Counted from the first letter of the stretch, positions 18,201 to 25,537 are shown. The stretch is 64,000 nt of DNA from Rubrivivax gelatinosus (GCF_016583785.1 NZ_NRRU01000002.1:37305-101304); one strand, 5' to 3'. Translations and numbers: made by a program. Notes: generated by a model not told the origin, from the sequence alone.

Positions 18201-18929
18201 ATGATGGTTACCGCGATGAAATACCAGGATTACCTGGACATCGGCACCGCCACCGACCGCGCGACGTTCGAATCGCGTCTCGTGCGTTTCGCCCAGGATC
18301 TCGATTTCCCGATCGTGCAGGCCGTGCTGATGGTCAAGCGGCCGGCACAGCCGGCCCTGGTCGCGCGCCTGGGCAATCTGCCGCGCAGCTTCCAGGAGGC
18401 CTCGCTCGACGAAACCGACTCGCGGCGCGACCCGGTCCTGCAGCGGCTGCTGACGGCCAGCCTGCCCTTCGTCTACGACCAGGCGACCTATGTCGACGCC
18501 GGCGCGGGGGATCTGTGGGAGACGCAGGCGCACTACGGCTTTCGCACCGGGATCTCGATGGCGCTGCACATGCCGGGTGGACGCCAGTTCCTGTTCGGCG
18601 TCGACCGTGACCAGCCGTTGCCCGCGGACGACCGCGATCTGACGCGGCTGATGGCCGACCTGCAGCTGCTGGCCGTCTACGCGCAGGAAACAGCTGCCCG
18701 CGTGATGCTGCCGTCTGCCGAACGCAGCCCGGCCCGCCCGAGGCTCACGCCCCGGGAGCGGGAGGTGCTGCAATGGACACGCGACGGCAAGTCGGCCTGG
18801 GCGATCGGCCAGATCCTGTCGATGAGCGAGCACACGGTGGTTTTTCACCTTCGCAACGCAATGAGTAAGCTCGAGGTCTCCAGCAAACACAGCGCGGTGC
18901 TGAAGGCCATGGAACTGGGCCTGCTCTGA
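18201..18929 (+). CDS. LuxR-family regulator with altered autoinducer pocket (orphan)
   Basis: A 242-aa protein with an N-terminal autoinducer-binding domain (about 20-165) and a C-terminal LuxR helix-turn-helix (about 176-240, LTPREREVLQWTRDGKSAWAI). Aligning on the conserved D77-P78 pair, the positions equal to TraR W57, Y61 and W85 are F64, S68 and Y92, so three of the aromatic pocket residues differ. G117 in GIS is kept. No luxI-type gene is seen, so it is an orphan or solo regulator. It is divergent from the RsaM-like gene, and a lux box lies 365 bp downstream. Starts at 18204 or 18216 are also possible. Confidence 0.88.
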   Translation: MMVTAMKYQDYLDIGTATDRATFESRLVRFAQDLDFPIVQAVLMVKRPAQPALVARLGNLPRSFQEASLDETDSRRDPVLQRLLTASLPFVYDQATYVDAGAGDLWETQAHYGFRTGISMALHMPGGRQFLFGVDRDQPLPADDRDLTRLMADLQLLAVYAQETAARVMLPSAERSPARPRLTPREREVLQWTRDGKSAWAIGQILSMSEHTVVFHLRNAMSKLEVSSKHSAVLKAMELGLL

Positions 18930-18968
18930 CGATGCGCCTTCGGCGCACCGTGCCGATGGTGAAAAAAG

Positions 18969-18995
18969 AGGCGTCGCCCATGGAGGGCGACGCCT
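18969..18995 (-). terminator. intrinsic terminator for a minus-strand transcript
   Basis: Perfect 10-bp arms AGGCGTCGCC/GGCGACGCCT with a 7-nt loop. On the minus strand the stem is followed by CTTTTTTC. No annotated protein gene ends here on that strand, so it must serve the small transcript started at the lux-box promoter. On the plus strand it lacks a T tract but could still end luxR mRNA weakly. Confidence 0.75.
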
Positions 18996-19081
18996 GACGC
19001 GAGCGCGCTGGAGGGACGAACGCTCCCGCATCGAATGCCCGGGTCGTGATCACCAGCACTTACCGGGCGCAGAAAACGGAA

Positions 19082-19158
19082 TGCGATCTCCGAAAGGATC
19101 GACCACCGGCCTTATGCAATCAGGCCGGTCATGCAATCGTCATAATTCGGAGATCGCA
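19082..19158 (-). ncRNA. nested-hairpin RNA element in the lux-box transcript
   Basis: A perfect 13-bp inverted repeat (TGCGATCTCCGAA at 19158-19146 on the minus strand, its complement at 19094-19082) encloses a second perfect 8-bp stem, ACCGGCCT/AGGCCGGT (19129-19122 and 19112-19105), with a 9-nt loop. The octamer GATTGCAT occurs twice, once 5' of the inner stem and once in its apical loop. Such nested perfect pairing is far beyond chance and lies between the 17-codon ORF and the terminator. Its role (sRNA, mRNA element or cleavage site) is unknown. Confidence 0.5.
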
Positions 19159-19165
19159 GCAGGCA

Positions 19166-19219
19166 TCAAAGCCCGCCGGTACGAGGAAAGCCGAAGAGTT
19201 CCGCCAGAAGATCCCACAT
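19166..19219 (-). CDS. 17-aa small ORF downstream of the lux box
   Basis: Encodes MWDLLAELFGFPRTGGL. A GGAG at 19230-19227 lies 7 nt before the ATG. The predicted transcript start at about 19260 would give a leader of about 40 nt. The N-terminal part is an amphipathic helix-like segment and the tail is Gly-rich. Two in-frame upstream ATGs (35 and 40 codons) lack Shine-Dalgarno sites and overlap the promoter. It could be a regulatory or secreted peptide, or only a leader for the RNA below it. Confidence 0.45.
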   Translation of the reverse strand: MWDLLAELFGFPRTGGL

Positions 19220-19266
19220 TTCAGTTCTCCAAATGCCGCCGAATGGCGTTGAATTCGATGTGGTGA

Positions 19267-19313
19267 ATTCCATCAGGAGAGGCCGCATTTGGGACCTGCA
19301 AACCTTTGCAGGT
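19267..19313 (-). promoter_or_regulatory. lux-box promoter reading leftward
   Basis: ACCTGCAAACCTTTGCAGGT (19294-19313) is a perfect 20-bp palindrome with the ACCTG/CAGGT ends of LuxR-type operators. On the minus strand, 21 nt after it, lies TGGAAT (19272-19267) preceded by TGA, an extended -10 element, so the box would be centred near -42.5 as in class II LuxR promoters. No -10 stands at the equivalent distance on the plus strand. Predicted start near 19260. Confidence 0.7.
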
Positions 19314-19624
19314 TCTGATGCGGTGACCGCCGCAGGGCGGCGCTGCCGGCCGATTGGCAGACGCGACAGGGCGCGGCCATGGCCGGGACACTCGGCGGCG
19401 GCGCCCTGGCGGGACCAGGGGCCGGCGGGTGTCGAGTACGAAGAGCCGGTGCGCAGGCGCGGCGCCGGCTGGCCCGGCAGAGGCGGGCTCGGGGAGGCGG
19501 CGCGGCGCCTTCAGGTGGGCGCGGGCACCGGCAGCACGGACGGCGGCAGCAGCGGCGCCGTCAGCGCCAGACGATCACAGACAACCGGCAGACGATTCGT
19601 TATCGCCTGCCGCTCGGACCGGGC
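19314..19624. other. non-coding stretch between lux box and fmdB
   Basis: About 310 bp, very GC-rich. Open frames exist on the plus strand but read as Arg/Ala/Gly-rich shadow sequence without a ribosome site. I see no RNA gene or clear promoter here. It may hold the 3' untranslated region of fmdB and upstream DNA of the lux-box promoter. Confidence 0.5.
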
Positions 19625-19849
19625 TCAGCCGAAGGCACAGGAGCCGGGCCCGCCGGCGCGCCCGCAACCGGCGCAAGGGCTCGGCGCGGCAGGGGCCGCT
19701 TCAGGTGCGGCTTTGCCCGCGGCAAATACCGACAACTGCTTCTCGAGCGAAGTCGATTGGCATTGGGGGCAGGCGGGGACGGTGTCGGAACGCACCAGCG
19801 TCTCGAAACGTTGTCCGCAGTCCTGGCAGGCGTATTCGTAGATCGGCAT
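19625..19849 (-). CDS. FmdB-family zinc-ribbon protein
   Basis: A 74-aa protein with the family opening MPIYEYACQDCGQRFE and two CxxC knuckles (CQDC at 8-11, CPQC at 27-30) that should bind one zinc. A further CxxC pair (CAGC) occurs near the C-terminus at 59-62. FmdB-like proteins are widespread putative regulators of uncertain role. The gene stands alone. Confidence 0.88.
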   Translation of the reverse strand: MPIYEYACQDCGQRFETLVRSDTVPACPQCQSTSLEKQLSVFAAGKAAPEAAPAAPSPCAGCGRAGGPGSCAFG

Positions 19850-20095
19850 GTCGTCTTGCTTCTGGCCGCGGTGCGGCGTGGTCAACACGCGATTCTGCGC
19901 CAGCGGCGAGTCTGCAAACGCATCATGCGCACCCGAAGAAGCGGCCGCGGCCGCGGCATCGGGCAAGCAGACGCAAGGCATCGACGAAGCAAGTGGCAGG
20001 ACGCCCGAGGACGTATTGCGGCTGCACCCGCCCCGGGGCCTCAGTTCGGAGTCGAAACCACGCGTCGTGCACGATGCGCAGCCTGCGCAGAAGCG
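19850..20095. other. fmdB upstream region
   Basis: About 246 bp between fmdB and the tRNA terminator. It should hold the fmdB promoter, but no consensus -35/-10 pair stands out. No coding sequence is supported. Confidence 0.4.
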
Positions 20096-20125
20096 AAAAA
20101 GCCCGCCCGGTTTCCCGGGCGGGCT
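20096..20125 (-). terminator. strong intrinsic terminator of the tRNA-Pro unit
   Basis: AGCCCGCCCGG/CCGGGCGGGCT arms (11 bp) with a TTTC loop. On the minus strand the stem runs into TTTTTCGC. It ends the transcript that begins upstream of the split tRNA-Pro and contains the intact tRNA. Confidence 0.8.
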
Positions 20126-20202
20126 CTCGCCGAACTGTGTCTCCGCTTGCGGTTCCTGGTATCCGGAGTGATCCGGAAGAAGGCAAGACGAAAACGAATA
20201 AA

Positions 20203-20254
20203 TGGTCGGGGTGGCGGGATTCGAACTCGCGACCCCTTGCACCCCATGCAAGTG
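20203..20254 (-). pseudogene. 3' half of a tRNA-Pro gene (anticodon arm to CCA)
   Basis: Reads on the minus strand as anticodon stem-loop CTTGC-ATGGGGT-GCAAG, variable loop, T-arm with TTCGAAT, acceptor CACCCCG and encoded ACCA. The D-arm and 5' acceptor strand are missing here; upstream sequence is unrelated (GGCGGAT). Its acceptor strand pairs perfectly with the CGGGGTG of the fragment at 21054-21060, so the two are halves of one gene. The T-stem has one A-C mismatch. The first 14 bases (20241-20254) are a direct repeat of 21022-21035. Confidence 0.8.
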
Positions 20255-20753
20255 ATCCGCCATAAAAACCCTTAAGAATCAACCGCTTAGCTCGCGACCC
20301 AGAGATTTCCGGGCATTTTATCCGGGCGCTCCTGCTGCCTCGCGGCTACTGTAAACACGGAGTCCGGCGTTGACCTATGGCTACAGACGCTGAGCCAAGG
20401 TCGCCTGCGACTCGGTCGACATCCATCCTAAGCAAGTTCTGGCCCTTCGTTCGGAGGCCAAAGAGCGCAGTCGAGCCGGTGTGGCCGAGATGCAGGCCGT
20501 CCGCGCCCGGTTTGACCCGGGCGCCGCGCACTTAGAGGTGGTGCGGTTTGCGTCTTGGGCAGTCGCCGAAGATGGTTAACATGCACTCCAACGTTTGAAC
20601 GCAATAGAGCGCACGCGTCTAATCATGTGCGCCGTGGCACGATAATAGACGGCGTACTAATAAAAGCACGCTAGGCGAACTGCATAAGTCCGAATTACGC
20701 GAGACAACACATCCAAAAATTATGTGATGCACGCCGTAACCCAGCATAGAAAA
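20255..20753. other. gene-poor left part of the insertion
   Basis: About 500 bp. The part at 20560-20750 is clearly richer in A+T than its surroundings, a sign of different origin. The part at 20394-20579 is open in one plus frame (separate entry). No complete gene is seen. Confidence 0.5.
20394..20579 (+). pseudogene. possible gene remnant (62 codons, no start)
   Basis: Between TGA at 20391 and TAA at 20577 one frame is open and has G/C-biased third positions. It reads in part HPKQVLALRSEAKERSRAGV and looks like genuine protein sequence, but has no good start and no recognised family. It could be the tail of a deleted gene of the inserted element. Confidence 0.2.
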
Positions 20754-20830
20754 TGGTCGGGATGACAGGATTTGAACCTGCGACCCTCGGTCCCCCAGAC
20801 CGATGCGCTACCAGGCTGCGCTACATCCCG
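20754..20830 (-). tRNA. tRNA-Pro(GGG), intact
   Basis: A 77-nt cloverleaf: acceptor CGGGATG/CATCCCG, D-arm GCGC-AGCCTGGTA-GCGC, anticodon stem TCGGT/ACCGA around loop CTGGGGG (anticodon GGG, codons CCC/CCU), variable GGGTC, T-arm GCAGG-TTCAAAT-CCTGT, discriminator A and encoded CCA. All stems pair well. It lies inside the insertion that splits the other tRNA-Pro and in the same orientation, so it may be transcribed from that gene's promoter. Confidence 0.93.
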
Positions 20831-20857
20831 ACTGCCTCTCCCAAACGGGCGAGGAAT

Positions 20858-20898
20858 GCAAGTGCGTTACCGGGCGTGCTTCCCGGTGACGCACTTGC
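20858..20898. repeat. long hairpin containing a tRNA-Pro-like piece
   Basis: Arms GCAAGTGCGT/ACGCACTTGC (10 bp) and inner ACCGGG/CCCGGT (6 bp) around a 7-nt loop. The sequence at 20856-20875 matches 18 of 20 bases of the split tRNA at 21027-21046, so it is a third copy of the D-arm/anticodon-arm region. A further partial copy (GCAAGTGAT) lies at 20906-20914. Confidence 0.55.
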
Positions 20899-21021
20899 CT
20901 CACGGGCAAGTGATGCACCGGACGTTCACAGGGGTATCAGAACGATACCCGGATCGGCCTTGCAATGTACTGAACCACTACGACAGGGTATAGATTTTGC
21001 ACCAAAACGAGGTTTCCAAGA

Positions 21022-21060
21022 ACCCCATGCAAGTGCGCTACCAGGCTGCGCTACACCCCG
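21022..21060 (-). pseudogene. 5' half of the split tRNA-Pro gene
   Basis: From acceptor strand CGGGGTG through the D-arm and the 5' side of the anticodon arm, ending exactly at GGGGT; the following bases (TCTTGG) are not tRNA. The remaining half is at 20203-20254. The joined halves would give a normal tRNA-Pro with anticodon GGG. Confidence 0.8.
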
Positions 21061-21072
21061 ACGAAGCCTCGC

Positions 21073-21104
21073 AGTATACCCTAGAAGAACGCCAATCGAG
21101 TCAA
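21073..21104 (-). promoter_or_regulatory. probable promoter of the split tRNA-Pro unit
   Basis: TATACT (21078-21073) is a good -10 about 12 bp before the tRNA 5' end. TTGACT (21104-21099) is a -35-like hexamer but at a long 20-bp spacing, and it overlaps the merR stop. Confidence 0.4.
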
Positions 21105-21553
21105 GGCGTCAACAATTCGCGAATCGACAGCAGTTCGGCGCGCAGCCCGTCCAGATCGTCCGACGAAGCGAGCACGCCGCGGTCGCCGAGGCCGATCAGG
21201 TCGCCGACACCGCGCTCCACGTCGGGTGTGTCTTCGCCATCCAAGGCCGGCAGCGCGGTCGCGTCGGCCGGATCGACTGCGGCGGAACGCGCACCGGGGT
21301 GATTCTCGGACAGTCGGTTGCGGGCTCCGCTGATCGTGAAGCCCTGCTCGTAGAGCAGTTCGCGAATGCGCCGGATCAGCAGCACCTCGTGGTGCTGGTA
21401 GTAGCGCCGGTTGCCACGGCGCTTCATGGGCTTGAGCTGCGTGAACTCCTGCTCCCAGTACCGCAGCACATACGGTTTGACACCGCAGAGCTCGCTCACC
21501 TCACCGATCGTGAAGTAGCGTTTGGCGGGGATGGCGGGAAGCGTTTTCTCCAC
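21101..21553 (-). CDS. MerR-family transcriptional regulator
   Basis: A 150-aa protein with an N-terminal winged MerR helix-turn-helix (about residues 10-80: YFTIGEVSELCGVKPYVLRYWEQEF, then NRRYYQHHEVLLIRRI). The C-terminal effector half is short and low in Cys, so it is not a classic metal sensor. The pair ihfA-merR next to tRNA-Pro is a standard betaproteobacterial arrangement. I chose GTG at 21553 because the frame upstream offers only a TTG; neither has a strong ribosome site. Confidence 0.9.
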   Translation of the reverse strand: MEKTLPAIPAKRYFTIGEVSELCGVKPYVLRYWEQEFTQLKPMKRRGNRRYYQHHEVLLIRRIRELLYEQGFTISGARNRLSENHPGARSAAVDPADATALPALDGEDTPDVERGVGDLIGLGDRGVLASSDDLDGLRAELLSIRELLTP

Positions 21554-21586
21554 TGAAAACAACAGGATCGACGCGGGATCGAGACT

Positions 21587-21946
21587 TTACTCGAAGTCCC
21601 CCTCGGCGGGCGTGTCGCCTTGCACGATCGCCTTCAACTTGTGACTCGCGTGGAAGGTGACGACGTTGCGCGCCTTGATCGGGATGAGCTCGCCGGTCCG
21701 CGGGTTGCGCCCCGGACGCGGAGCCTTGCGCCGGATGTTGAAGTTGCCGAAGCCCGAGAGCTTGACGTCGTCGCCCGCGACCAGCGTGCCGTGCACGATC
21801 TCGAAGAAGGCCTCGACCATGTCCTTGGACTCGCGCTTGTTCAGGCCCAGGCGGTCGAACAGCAGGTCGGCGAGTTCGGCCTTGGTCAGCGTCGGCGTCT
21901 CCAGCGACGGCAGGATGACACGTTCCCTGGCGGTGTTGTCGGTCAT
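21587..21946 (-). CDS. ihfA: integration host factor alpha subunit
   Basis: A 119-aa DNA-bending protein that works as a heterodimer with IhfB in replication, recombination and sigma-54 transcription. It shows the DNABII fold: helices [31 protein letters not shown] and the beta-arm [19 protein letters not shown] with the intercalating Pro. The C-terminal tail is slightly extended. It follows pheT by 22 bp in the same operon, as in other proteobacteria. The start at [10 protein letters not shown] was chosen; an upstream in-frame codon would run into pheT. Confidence 0.96.
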   Translation of the reverse strand: MTDNTARERVILPSLETPTLTKAELADLLFDRLGLNKRESKDMVEAFFEIVHGTLVAGDDVKLSGFGNFNIRRKAPRPGRNPRTGELIPIKARNVVTFHASHKLKAIVQGDTPAEGDFE

Positions 21947-21968
21947 GTGGTTCCTCGCTCCCAGTGCC

Positions 21969-24377
21969 TCAGCCGCGCAGCCGTGCCCCACAGGCACGGG
22001 CGACGCGGTCCACCGCCGCAGCGGTCGCGGCTTCGATGCGTTCGTCCGTCAGCGTCGCGGCCGGGTCCAGCAGTTCCAGGCGCACGGCCAGGCTGCGTTC
22101 GCCGGCCTGCAGGCCGCCGCCAGGCTGTGCGGGCTTGTAGATGTCGAAAAGCGTCGCCTGGCGCACCAGCGGGTCGTCGCGCAGCGCGGCGACCAGCGCA
22201 TCGTGGCGCACCTGCTCGCCGACGACCAGCGCCAGATCACGCCAGACCGACTGCTGACGCGACAGCGGCTCGAACACCGGCAGCGGGCGCTGCAGCAGCA
22301 CCGCGGCCTCCAGTTCGAAAACCACCGGCGGCTGCGGCAACTCGTAGGCCTGGCGCCACTTCGGGTGCAGTTCGCCGACGTGGCCGACAGCACGGCCGTC
22401 GACCTCGACACGCGCGCAGCGCCCCGGATGCAGCGCCGGGTGGGTGTCGGCGACGAAGACGACACGGCGCGGCGCGAACAGCGCCTCGACGTCGCCCTTG
22501 ACGTCGAAGAAGTCGACCGCCCGCTCCTTCTGCCCCCACTGCAGCGGCAGTGCGTTGCCATAAGCCAGGCCGGCGATGCGCAGCGGCTGGTCGACACCGG
22601 CCACCGCAAGCGGGCCATCGACGGCCGCCGGGTCGCGGCGGAAGACGCGGCCGATTTCGAACACACGCACGCGCAGCGCCTTGCGCGCCAGGTTGCCACG
22701 CAGCACCGCGACCAGGCTGCCGATCAGGCTGGAGCGCATCACCGCCAGCGGCGCGGCGATCGGGTTCAGCACCTTGATCGGGTCGGGGTTGCCGGCGAGC
22801 TCACGCTCCCAGCGTTCCTCGACGAAACTGAAGCTGATCGTCTCCTGGTAGTCGAGCGCCGCGACCGCGCGTTGCAGCGCCGACGCGCTGCGCCGCGCCT
22901 CGGGCCGCACGCGCGCCGTCACCGGCGCCTGCGGCGGCGTCGCCGGCAGCTTGTCGTAGCCGACGACACGAACGACCTCCTCGATCAGGTCTTCCTCGAT
23001 CTTCAGATCGAAACGCCAGCTCGGCGGCGTCACGGTCAGGCAGCCGGGTTCCTCGCTGAACTGCAGGCCCAGGCGGCGGAAGACCTCGGCGCACTGCGGC
23101 TGCGTCAGCGGCAGGCCCGTCACCTTGGCAGCGCGTTCGACGCGCAGCGTCACGGCTTGCGCCTTCGGCAGCGCCAGCACCTGGTCGTCCATCGGGCCGG
23201 CTTCGCCGCCGCAGATCTCGATGATCAGCCGCGTGATGCGTTCGATGTGCTCGACCGTCAGCGCCGGGTCGACGCCGCGCTCGAAGCGGTGGCCGGCGTC
23301 GGTACTGAAGTTGTAGCGCCGCGAACGGCCCTGCACCGCCTCGGGCCACCAGAACGCGGCCTCGACGTAGACGTTCTTCGTGTCGTCGGACACCGCGGTG
23401 GCGTCGCCGCCCATGATGCCGGCGAGCGACTCGACTTCCTTCGCGTCGGCGATGACGCCGACCTGGGCGTCCACGGTGATCGTGTTGCCGTTGAGCAGCT
23501 TCAGCGTCTCGCCCTCGCCACCCCAGCGCACGACCAGCTTCTCGTGGATCTTGTCGAGATCGAAGATGTGCGACGGCCGGCCGAACTCGAACATCACGTA
23601 GTTCGAGATGTCGACCAGTGCGCTGACGCTGCGCTGGCCGCAGCGCGCCAGGCGGTCGACGATCCACTGCGGCGTCTTGGCCTGGGTGTTCACGCCACGC
23701 ACGACACGGCCCGAGAAGCGGCCGCACAGGTCGGCCGCCTGCACCTCGACCGGCAGGCGCTGGTCGTGTGCCGGCACGACGGGGGCGATCGCCGGCGTCA
23801 CCAGCGGCGTGCCGGTCAGCGCCGAGACCTCGCGTGCGATGCCGTAGACGCTGAGCGCATGCGCCAGGTTGGGCGTGAGCTTGAGCGTGAAGACGGTGTC
23901 GTCGAGATTCAGGTATTCGCGGATGTTCGTGCCCACCGGCGCATCCGCCGGCAGCTCGAGCAGGCCGCCGTGTTCGTCGGCGATCTTCAGCTCGCGTGCC
24001 GAGCACAGCATGCCGAAGCTCTGCACGCCGCGCAGCTTGCCGACGCCGATCTTGAACGGCTTGCCGTCATCGCCGGGCGGCAGCACCGCGCCGACGGTGG
24101 CCAGCGGCGCCTTCAGGCCGGCGCGTGCGTTGGGCGCGCCGCAGACGATCTGCAGCGGCTCGGCGGCGCCGATCGACACCTTGCACACGCGCAGCCGGTC
24201 GGCCTGCGGGTGCGGCTCGGCTTCGAGGATCTGGGCGACGACGATGCCGGTGAACGGCGGCGCCACCGGCTCCAGGCTCTCGACCTCGAGGCCGGACATG
24301 GTCAGCAGGTCAGCGAGCTGCTGCGTGCCGAGCGGGGGGTTGCAGAACTCGCGCAACCAGGATTCTGGAAACTGCAT
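21969..24377 (-). CDS. pheT: phenylalanyl-tRNA synthetase beta subunit
   Basis: An 802-aa subunit of the (alpha-beta)2 enzyme that charges tRNA-Phe. In order it has the N-terminal tRNA-binding (OB) domain (about 40-150), the B3/B4 editing domain (about 210-380), B5 (about 400-475), a class II-like core, and the C-terminal FDX-ACB anticodon-binding domain (FDIYKP near 740). Length is typical. It is separated from pheS by 12 bp and from ihfA by 22 bp, and shares the attenuator upstream of pheS. Confidence 0.97.
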   Translation of the reverse strand: MQFPESWLREFCNPPLGTQQLADLLTMSGLEVESLEPVAPPFTGIVVAQILEAEPHPQADRLRVCKVSIGAAEPLQIVCGAPNARAGLKAPLATVGAVLPPGDDGKPFKIGVGKLRGVQSFGMLCSARELKIADEHGGLLELPADAPVGTNIREYLNLDDTVFTLKLTPNLAHALSVYGIAREVSALTGTPLVTPAIAPVVPAHDQRLPVEVQAADLCGRFSGRVVRGVNTQAKTPQWIVDRLARCGQRSVSALVDISNYVMFEFGRPSHIFDLDKIHEKLVVRWGGEGETLKLLNGNTITVDAQVGVIADAKEVESLAGIMGGDATAVSDDTKNVYVEAAFWWPEAVQGRSRRYNFSTDAGHRFERGVDPALTVEHIERITRLIIEICGGEAGPMDDQVLALPKAQAVTLRVERAAKVTGLPLTQPQCAEVFRRLGLQFSEEPGCLTVTPPSWRFDLKIEEDLIEEVVRVVGYDKLPATPPQAPVTARVRPEARRSASALQRAVAALDYQETISFSFVEERWERELAGNPDPIKVLNPIAAPLAVMRSSLIGSLVAVLRGNLARKALRVRVFEIGRVFRRDPAAVDGPLAVAGVDQPLRIAGLAYGNALPLQWGQKERAVDFFDVKGDVEALFAPRRVVFVADTHPALHPGRCARVEVDGRAVGHVGELHPKWRQAYELPQPPVVFELEAAVLLQRPLPVFEPLSRQQSVWRDLALVVGEQVRHDALVAALRDDPLVRQATLFDIYKPAQPGGGLQAGERSLAVRLELLDPAATLTDERIEAATAAAVDRVARACGARLRG

Positions 24378-24389
24378 GCGGCTCTCGTG

Positions 24390-25445
24390 TCAGCGGAACT
24401 GGGAAAGGAAACGCAGGTCGTTGTCGAAAAACAGGCGCAGGTCGGGCACGCCGTAGCGCAGCATCGCCAGCCGGTCCGGGCCCATGCCGAAGGCGAAGCC
24501 GATGTGGCGCTCAGGGTCCAGGCCGAAGTTGCGCACGACGTTCGGGTGCACCTGGCCGGAACCGGCGACTTCGAGCCAGCGCCCGGCCAGCGGGCCGCTG
24601 CGGAAGGCGATGTCGATCTCGGCCGAGGGTTCGGTGAACGGGAAGAACGACGGCCGGAAACGCACGTCGAAATCGTCGGTCTCGAAGAACTGGCGGATGA
24701 ACTCCGAGAAGACGAACTTCAGGTCCTTGAAGCTGACGTTCTCGCCGATCCACAGGCCTTCGCACTGGTGGAACATCGGCGAGTGCGTCGCGTCGCTGTC
24801 GACGCGGTAGGTGCGGCCGGGGGCGACGACGCGGATCTCGGGGATGGTCTGGCCAGCGGCGAGCTCGGCCGCGTACTTCGCGGCGTGGGCACGGGCGTAG
24901 CGCACCTGCATCGGGCTGGTGTGCGGGCGCAGGTTCAGCCAGCGGCCTTCGCTGTCCTTCAGATCGACGTAGAAGGTGTCCTGCATCGAACGCGCCGGAT
25001 GGTTCTCCGGGTTGTTCAGCGCGGTGAAGCTCATCCAGTCGGTCTCGATCTCGGGGCCTTCGGCGACGTCGAAGCCCATCGAACCGAAGATCTGTTCGAT
25101 GCGTTCGATGACGCGGCTCACCGGGTGCAGCCCGCCGACCGAACGGCCGCGGCCGGGCAGCGTGACGTCCAGCGCCTCGGCCCGCAGCTGCGCGGCGAGT
25201 TCGGCTTCGGCCAGGCGTTCGCGCGCGGCCGTCAGCTCGGTTTCGATGCGGACCTTGGCCTGGTTGATCTCGGCGCCACGCGTCTTCTTCTGCTCGGGCG
25301 GCAAAGCGGCCATGCCCTTCAACAGTTCGGTCACGCGGCCGCTCTTGCCGAGGTAGCGCGCCTTGGCGTTCTCCAGTTCGGCCGGGCTGGGCGCCGCGCC
25401 GAAATCGGCGACAGCAGCCTGCACCAGCGATTCGAGGTCGTTCAT
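24390..25445 (-). CDS. pheS: phenylalanyl-tRNA synthetase alpha subunit
   Basis: A 351-aa catalytic subunit. It has an N-terminal coiled-coil (about 1-85, tRNA contact), then class II motifs: [10 protein letters not shown], motif 2 region [23 protein letters not shown], and motif 3 near the C-terminus ([14 protein letters not shown]). I set the start at MNDLESLV as in homologues. An ATG at 25463 in the same frame would add six residues and overlap the stop of the Phe-rich leader peptide (ATGTTGA), which would couple the two. The cassette lies behind an intrinsic terminator. Confidence 0.96.
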   Translation of the reverse strand: MNDLESLVQAAVADFGAAPSPAELENAKARYLGKSGRVTELLKGMAALPPEQKKTRGAEINQAKVRIETELTAARERLAEAELAAQLRAEALDVTLPGRGRSVGGLHPVSRVIERIEQIFGSMGFDVAEGPEIETDWMSFTALNNPENHPARSMQDTFYVDLKDSEGRWLNLRPHTSPMQVRYARAHAAKYAAELAAGQTIPEIRVVAPGRTYRVDSDATHSPMFHQCEGLWIGENVSFKDLKFVFSEFIRQFFETDDFDVRFRPSFFPFTEPSAEIDIAFRSGPLAGRWLEVAGSGQVHPNVVRNFGLDPERHIGFAFGMGPDRLAMLRYGVPDLRLFFDNDLRFLSQFR

Positions 25446-25456
25446 GTCGGCGTCGG

Positions 25457-25537
25457 TCAACATGAGCCGCCGCCGCAGCGTCGGCTCGAAAAAAGAAAAA
25501 AGGCCGCCTGGAAGGTGACGGCCTTTGGAAAGCTCAT
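25457..25537 (-). CDS. Phe-rich leader peptide of pheST (26 aa)
   Basis: A 26-codon frame beginning [16 protein letters not shown], with five Phe at positions 3, 9, 13, 14 and 16, ending in TGA that touches the upstream pheS ATG. It spans the terminator hairpin below. E. coli pheST is controlled by the Phe-rich pheM leader, so this is a strong candidate for the equivalent, though the Phe13-16 codons coincide with the terminator U tract. The ribosome site is weak (GGGG). Confidence 0.5.
   Translation of the reverse strand: MSFPKAVTFQAAFFLFSSRRCGGGSC
25489..25526 (-). terminator. pheST attenuator
   Basis: AAAGGCCG/CGGCCTTT arms with a 12-nt loop, followed by TTTTCTTTTTT on the minus strand. 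It stands between rplT and pheS inside the Phe-rich leader frame. A ribosome stalled at Phe3 or Phe9 would cover the 5' arm or loop and prevent the hairpin. Confidence 0.7.

Larger units (their letters stand above)
20241..21035. mobile_element. 0.8-kb insertion in tRNA-Pro, bounded by 14-bp direct repeats
   Basis: Direct repeats ACCCCATGCAAGTG at 20241-20254 and 21022-21035 lie 781 bp apart and correspond to the anticodon arm of the split tRNA-Pro. This is the structure left by a tyrosine-recombinase element that used the tRNA anticodon region as its attachment core. The segment contains an intact tRNA-Pro(GGG), AT-richer DNA (about 20560-20750), and extra copies of the CAAGTG core, but no integrase gene. 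It may be a deletion remnant of a larger island. Confidence 0.5.

Noticed and set aside
19294..19370. Lux-box promoter reading rightward toward fmdB
   Set aside because: No -10-like hexamer occurs about 20 nt after the box on the plus strand, and fmdB is on the minus strand.
20241..21035. Group I intron in the tRNA-Pro anticodon loop
   Set aside because: The 5' break after U fits, but the 3' side keeps a 14-bp duplicate of the anticodon arm, does not end in G, and the interval contains a whole tRNA. I could not find the conserved intron core elements.
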